Of a DNA stretch of 8,282 bases, positions 5,721-8,282 are shown piece after piece. Within the stretch, counting starts at the first letter, position 1; every line of letters starts with the position of its first letter. Source of the stretch: Desulfurococcales archaeon (lineage in GTDB: Archaea > Thermoproteota > Thermoprotei_A > Sulfolobales > Fervidicoccaceae); contig JALTXS010000204.1 of NCBI GenBank assembly GCA_027048265.1, positions 1-8,282 on the forward strand, given 5' to 3'. The notes under the pieces were generated by a model. The model saw only the letters and a program-made list of their open reading frames with translations. It had not been told where the DNA came from and made no database searches. Both the position numbers and the translations under genes were made by a program.

Positions 5721-6458
5721 ATGGTCGAAGTGAAGCTTCTCGGCTCTGGTTCCGGCGTCCTCGCTGGACGCAGGAGTCAGTCCATGGTATTGATACGTGA
5801 TGATAGGGGGAGGGGACTACTCATTGACGCTGGCCAGCCCCTTCAGAGGAGGCTTTACGAGGAAGCAGTGGACCCCAAGGCCATTGATGCAGTAATTATA
5901 ACCCACATTCATGCCGACCACATTATGGGGCTCCCCGGTCTACTTTTCGAGATAGATGCGCTGGGCGTTACCGAGAGCCCCCTCATATTCCTTGGAGAGC
6001 ACAGCCTCTCAACCGCTAAGCCGATGCTAGAGGCATTCAAGCCCAGGAAGCTGACCCTTCGCGTCGAGGGAGTGCCCAATGGCAGGATTCACAACTTTGA
6101 AGCCGCGGGATTCCGTGTAGAGACATTCCCCGTGAGACACAGTCTACCTACCTTAGGGGTCAGGGTGTTCGACAGGAGAGGCAGATGTATTCTCTTCTAC
6201 TCTTCGGATACCGTTTACCTGGACTACCTAAAAGAGTTGGCCGAGTGCGAGGTTGGGCTCCACGAAGCGACTATTCCCGAGGGAATGGCCACTGAGGCCG
6301 AGGAGAGGGGCTTCCACTCCACACCCTCACAGGCTCTGAGGGTGTTGGAGAAGTCTAGGTATAGAGTCCTATACCATATAAGCGAATATAGCTTTAGGGA
6401 CGGGTACCCCGAGGGTGAGTACCTGGTTTCATTCGATGGCCTTACTTTAAGATTGTGA
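5721..6458 (+). CDS. RNase Z-like metallo-beta-lactamase protein
   Basis: MBL-fold protein of 245 residues closest in motif order to tRNase Z (3' tRNA endonuclease). Seen: LLGSGSG near the start; THIHADHIMGLPGLLFEID with H62, H64, D66 and H67; VRHSLPTLGVRVF with H140; FYSSDT with D163; the HEAT motif at 181-184; GFHSTPSQA with H199; and YHISEYSFRD with H219. The HEAT and HST..QA motifs are characteristic of RNase Z. However, it is shorter than typical archaeal RNase Z (about 300), and the segment between HSLP and SSDT is only about 20 residues, so the usual exosite arm and its loop are absent. It is either a compact tRNase Z or a paralogue with another phosphodiester substrate. ATG 5721 is chosen over the GTG at 5706 because GGAGGTGA lies five bases upstream. 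Confidence 0.82.
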   Translation: MVEVKLLGSGSGVLAGRRSQSMVLIRDDRGRGLLIDAGQPLQRRLYEEAVDPKAIDAVIITHIHADHIMGLPGLLFEIDALGVTESPLIFLGEHSLSTAKPMLEAFKPRKLTLRVEGVPNGRIHNFEAAGFRVETFPVRHSLPTLGVRVFDRRGRCILFYSSDTVYLDYLKELAECEVGLHEATIPEGMATEAEERGFHSTPSQALRVLEKSRYRVLYHISEYSFRDGYPEGEYLVSFDGLTLRL

Positions 6459-6459
6459 A

Positions 6460-6505
6460 AAGCGATTTCTCCCGAATAAGCGCTTGATTGTGTTATTTTC
6501 TCTTC
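6460..6505 (+). terminator. Weak candidate terminator between convergent genes
   Basis: The 34-base gap between convergent stops contains AAGCG (6460-6464) and CGCTT (6481-6485), which could pair around a 16-base loop. A T-rich stretch, TTATTTTCT, follows at about 6492-6500. Archaeal termination mainly uses T-runs, so the T-rich stretch is the more relevant part for the plus gene. The stem is short and the call is tentative. Confidence 0.25.
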
Positions 6506-7005
6506 CTCCTACCTCTCCTGGGCTTTTCGCTGACCTCTTCTTCATCCTCTTCGAGCAGCTCGCTGGCAGCTTTCATCTTACTCTCCAGCTCCTCTAATGA
6601 GGGTTTCTTGGTCACTTCAGTTAGCATTTCCCGAATTTGTTCCAGTTCATCCTCCCTGTAGTAGACGCTGACGGCTGCTATCCCTCTGTTATGGTAATCC
6701 TCCTCGCTTATCTTGAGGCTCTCGTACACTATTAGGAAGAGGGGGAGCATGGCCTGCGCGGTGTTAGAGTCTATTCTCTTAAGCTCGTATTTCTTGTAGA
6801 AATCAACTTCCTCCTTGCTCAGGGGAAGGCTCAGCCTAATATCGTTCACGTCCCTGAGCACCATGAAGTCGCTGAAGCTGGGCATCCACTTTTCCTCTAG
6901 GAGCTGGGTTGCGACTTTTTTTACCGTCTCCTCAAGGTCTCCCATAAGCTTCTCTTCCCTTACAATCTTACCCGAATGGGCCTCAATTATAGCTATGCGC
7001 TCCAA
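6493..7005 (-). CDS. Charged protein of unknown function with acidic-then-basic tail
   Basis: I do not recognise this protein. It has 170 residues from the TTG at 7005, chosen because AGGTG (7016-7012) lies six bases upstream; a GTG at 7014 would give 173. The N-terminus MERIAIIEAHSGKIVREEKL suggests a short beta-hairpin start. A mostly helical, charged region follows with one hydrophobic stretch (AQAMLPLFLIVYESLKI, about 83-99), too polar at its edges to be a clear membrane helix. The last 20 residues switch abruptly from acidic (LLEEDEEEVSE) to strongly basic (KPRRGRRKRK), a disordered tail that could bind nucleic acid. There is no cysteine or catalytic motif. It converges on the RNase Z-like gene and is divergent from the nuclease gene. 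A chromatin or RNA-associated role is conceivable, but nothing proves it. Confidence 0.66.
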   Translation of the reverse strand: MERIAIIEAHSGKIVREEKLMGDLEETVKKVATQLLEEKWMPSFSDFMVLRDVNDIRLSLPLSKEEVDFYKKYELKRIDSNTAQAMLPLFLIVYESLKISEEDYHNRGIAAVSVYYREDELEQIREMLTEVTKKPSLEELESKMKAASELLEEDEEEVSEKPRRGRRKRK

Positions 7006-7089
7006 TCTCGACACCTGCCAATGCTTAAATTTTGGGTCTGCCTGACAATCTTCATAAAAACACGTATATTTCTTTCCAGGTGCCCTGAG
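7006..7089. promoter_or_regulatory. Divergent promoter region, charged protein / nuclease
   Basis: This gap holds TATA-like elements for both directions. On minus, GAAATATACG (7070-7061) would start transcription near 7040 and leave a leader of about 35 bases. On plus, TTAAATTTTG (7025-7034) or TCATAAAAAC (7052-7061) are candidates for the nuclease gene. The SD AGGTG on plus (7079-7083) supports the TTG at 7090; the SD AGGTG on minus (7016-7012) supports the TTG at 7005. Which TATA element is used cannot be decided from sequence. Confidence 0.4.
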
Positions 7090-7770
7090 TTGATACCCCT
7101 GGGAGAAATGGGTGAGACGCTTCTTAAAAAAGGTAGGGCGAGTATCCGTGACCTGGCCCTTTCACTAGGCGTGTCCCGGCAACTTGTATTGAGAGTGCTC
7201 TTGAGCCTCAGGGGTGTAGAGAGCCCCTCCGTGGAAGGGGATGTAATTGTACGGGACAGGCTTGAGCTGGTTCTCTCTCTGGTCGAGAGGGGTGTAGACC
7301 CCTCTAGGCTCTCGAGGTTCCTGGACTGGAGGGTTTTTGAAGAACATACCGCGAGATTGTTGGAAGCAAACGGTTTCAACGTGGTCCGCGACCTGAGACT
7401 ATACAAGCCAAGGCGGGTTCAGGTCGACGTTATAGGCTATAGATCCGGTGAGGCAATCGTGGTTGACTGCAAACACTGGTCCCCCTCAAGCACTGTTCCA
7501 TCCAAGCTAAAAGATGCAGCTATGAGACACGTGGACCGGGCAAAGGTGCTGTCTGGTTCCTCGAGGTTTCAAACAATGGTGAGGGGGAGTCTTTTAAGCA
7601 AGACAGGCGTTACCAACGTATATGTGTTCCCTATAATAGTTACCCTGTCAAGCAAGATTAAGGGCGTTTTCCATGGCGTCACAGTGGTTCCGATATCCTT
7701 GCTCAATTCCTTCCTGAGGGAATTCAATGAACATAAGCACGACCTACCCCACTTAACACTATTGTTATAA
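7090..7770 (+). CDS. HTH plus PD-(D/E)XK-fold nuclease, predicted
   Basis: Predicted DNA-cutting enzyme of 226 residues from the TTG at 7090 (SD AGGTG just upstream), or 220 from ATG 7108, whose GGGAGA lies too close to be a good SD. Numbering from the ATG: residues 1-35 contain a helix-turn-helix (SIRDLALSLGVSRQLVLRVL), followed by a short wing and a linker helix to about 72. Residues 75-180 are a restriction-endonuclease-like domain. FEEHTARLLEANGF supplies the conserved glutamate (E79 or E85), RVQVDVIGY the metal-binding D107, and EAIVVDCKHWS the D-x-K pair D120/K122. The hydrophobic strand VYVFPIIVTL then completes the fold. The pattern resembles Mrr-like and Holliday-junction-resolvase-like archaeal nucleases. 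No methylase or helicase partner is present here, so repair or recombination is as likely as defence. thyX follows on the same strand. Confidence 0.76.
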   Translation: MIPLGEMGETLLKKGRASIRDLALSLGVSRQLVLRVLLSLRGVESPSVEGDVIVRDRLELVLSLVERGVDPSRLSRFLDWRVFEEHTARLLEANGFNVVRDLRLYKPRRVQVDVIGYRSGEAIVVDCKHWSPSSTVPSKLKDAAMRHVDRAKVLSGSSRFQTMVRGSLLSKTGVTNVYVFPIIVTLSSKIKGVFHGVTVVPISLLNSFLREFNEHKHDLPHLTLLL

Positions 7771-7800
7771 AATAATGCCTGACAAGGTGGCTTAGAGTGA
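7764..7800 (+). promoter_or_regulatory. Promoter of thyX overlapping the nuclease stop codon
   Basis: GTTATAAAAT at 7764-7773 is the best TATA box in the window and contains the TAA stop of the nuclease gene (7768-7770). A start about 26 bases downstream falls near 7795-7798, giving a leader of about ten bases before the TTG at 7807. The bases GAGTGATG at 7795-7802 may be a weak SD. thyX is therefore probably transcribed on its own. Confidence 0.55.
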
Positions 7801-7806
7801 TGCATC

Positions 7807-8282
7807 TTGAGGGTTAAGCTGGTTGCTTTCACGGGGGAGTGCGAGCGGTTGGTTGCAGTGGCGAGTAAGCAGACCCTGTCCAAGAAGCCCTTTGAGGAAA
7901 GCTGGGAATCCATGGGCGAGGAGGAGGTGGAGACCTGGATAAGGGAGACCCTCAGGCGGGGACACCTCTCCCCTTGGGAGCACTGTGTCTACACCTTCTA
8001 TGTGGAGGACGTGTCCCGGGTTCTCACCCACCAGCTTGTGAGACATAGGCTCGCCAGCTATAGCCAGTACAGCCAGAGGTACAAGAGGATACCCAAGGGC
8101 ATGCTGGAGCCCGTGGTGCCCCCACGTATAGGCCGGAGGGAGAAGGCCCTGGAGACCTACATGGAGGCCCTCAGGAGGGCGGAGGAGGCCTACAACAAGC
8201 TCGTGGAGATGGGGATACCGCCCGAGGACGCCCGGTACATTCTACCACAGGCCGTCAAGACCAAGATAGTGGTCACGATGAA
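7807..8282 (+). CDS. thyX: Flavin-dependent thymidylate synthase ThyX, 5' part
   Basis: Makes dTMP from dUMP using methylene-tetrahydrofolate, FAD and NADPH; cytosolic homotetramer in the known family. The 158 visible residues run to the window edge without a stop; family members are usually about 220-260 long, so the C-terminus is missing. Signature: VLTHQLVRHRLASYSQYSQR contains the ThyX motif RHRxxSxxxxSxR (R79-H80-R81, S84, S89, R91). Upstream LSPWEHCVYTFYVEDV carries the typical conserved EH, and downstream YILPQAVKTKIVVTM matches the LPxxxxT region that precedes the substrate-binding arginines. The TTG at 7807 is the only reasonable start, because an in-frame TGA lies at 7798-7800. Codon choice is rich in GAG, AGG and GCC compared with the neighbouring nuclease, as in a conserved housekeeping gene. 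Confidence 0.93.
   Translation, partial: MRVKLVAFTGECERLVAVASKQTLSKKPFEESWESMGEEEVETWIRETLRRGHLSPWEHCVYTFYVEDVSRVLTHQLVRHRLASYSQYSQRYKRIPKGMLEPVVPPRIGRREKALETYMEALRRAEEAYNKLVEMGIPPEDARYILPQAVKTKIVVTM

Noticed and set aside
6993..7406. Minus-strand frame opposite the nuclease gene, rich in Ser, Thr and Arg
   Set aside because: Its composition is typical of an antisense frame, and the plus strand has a convincing HTH and nuclease motif.
7021..7770. Longer version of the nuclease starting at the ATG at 7021
   Set aside because: The extra 23 residues (hydrophobic, CLTIFIKTRIFL) have no SD and cover the divergent promoter; the TTG at 7090 has an SD.
7569..8046. Minus-strand open frames across the nuclease end and thyX
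   Set aside because: They lie opposite the conserved ThyX signature and show no coherent protein features.

Overview
The window looks like chromosomal DNA of a crenarchaeon (Thermoproteota), probably a hyperthermophile of the Desulfurococcales type. Reasons: a LysW-dependent lysine/arginine kinase gene (lysZ) followed by its Lrp-type regulator lysM, a flavin-dependent thymidylate synthase (thyX), heavy use of AGG/AGA/ATA codons, frequent GTG and TTG starts preceded by GGTGA-like Shine-Dalgarno (SD) sites, archaeal TATA elements, and many charged orphan proteins. The order is a guess; crenarchaeal origin is more secure.

Layout. Positions 1-914 (+) hold the 3' part of lysZ and the translationally coupled lysM. 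Positions 933-3483 are all on the minus strand. In transcription order they are a secreted/membrane-anchored surface protein, a winged-helix protein with two membrane helices, an overlapping 279-residue winged-helix protein, and a separate small helical protein. Positions 3629-4493 (+) encode a small four-cysteine protein overlapping a KaiC/RadA-like RecA-fold protein whose Walker A motif has decayed. Positions 4499-5643 (-) encode a metallo-beta-lactamase (MBL) hydrolase coupled to a one-finger C2H2 protein. Divergent from it, 5721-6458 (+) is a second MBL protein of the RNase Z type. Positions 6493-7005 (-) encode an unrecognised charged protein. Divergent from that, 7090-7770 (+) is a helix-turn-helix plus PD-(D/E)XK nuclease. 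thyX begins at 7807 and runs off the end.

How the genes may work together. The lysine part is standard: LysM is the known lysine-responsive regulator of this pathway in Sulfolobus. The most intriguing unit is 1366-3483, where a type I surface protein, a membrane-tethered winged helix and a soluble winged helix sit in one apparent operon, suggesting an envelope-to-DNA signalling module (inference). The second is the four-cysteine protein with the pseudo-ATPase at 3629-4493. No CRISPR array, tRNA, rRNA, insertion sequence or long direct repeat was seen. No gene-free stretch exceeds 300 bases; the longest is about 145 bases (3484-3628), a divergent promoter region.
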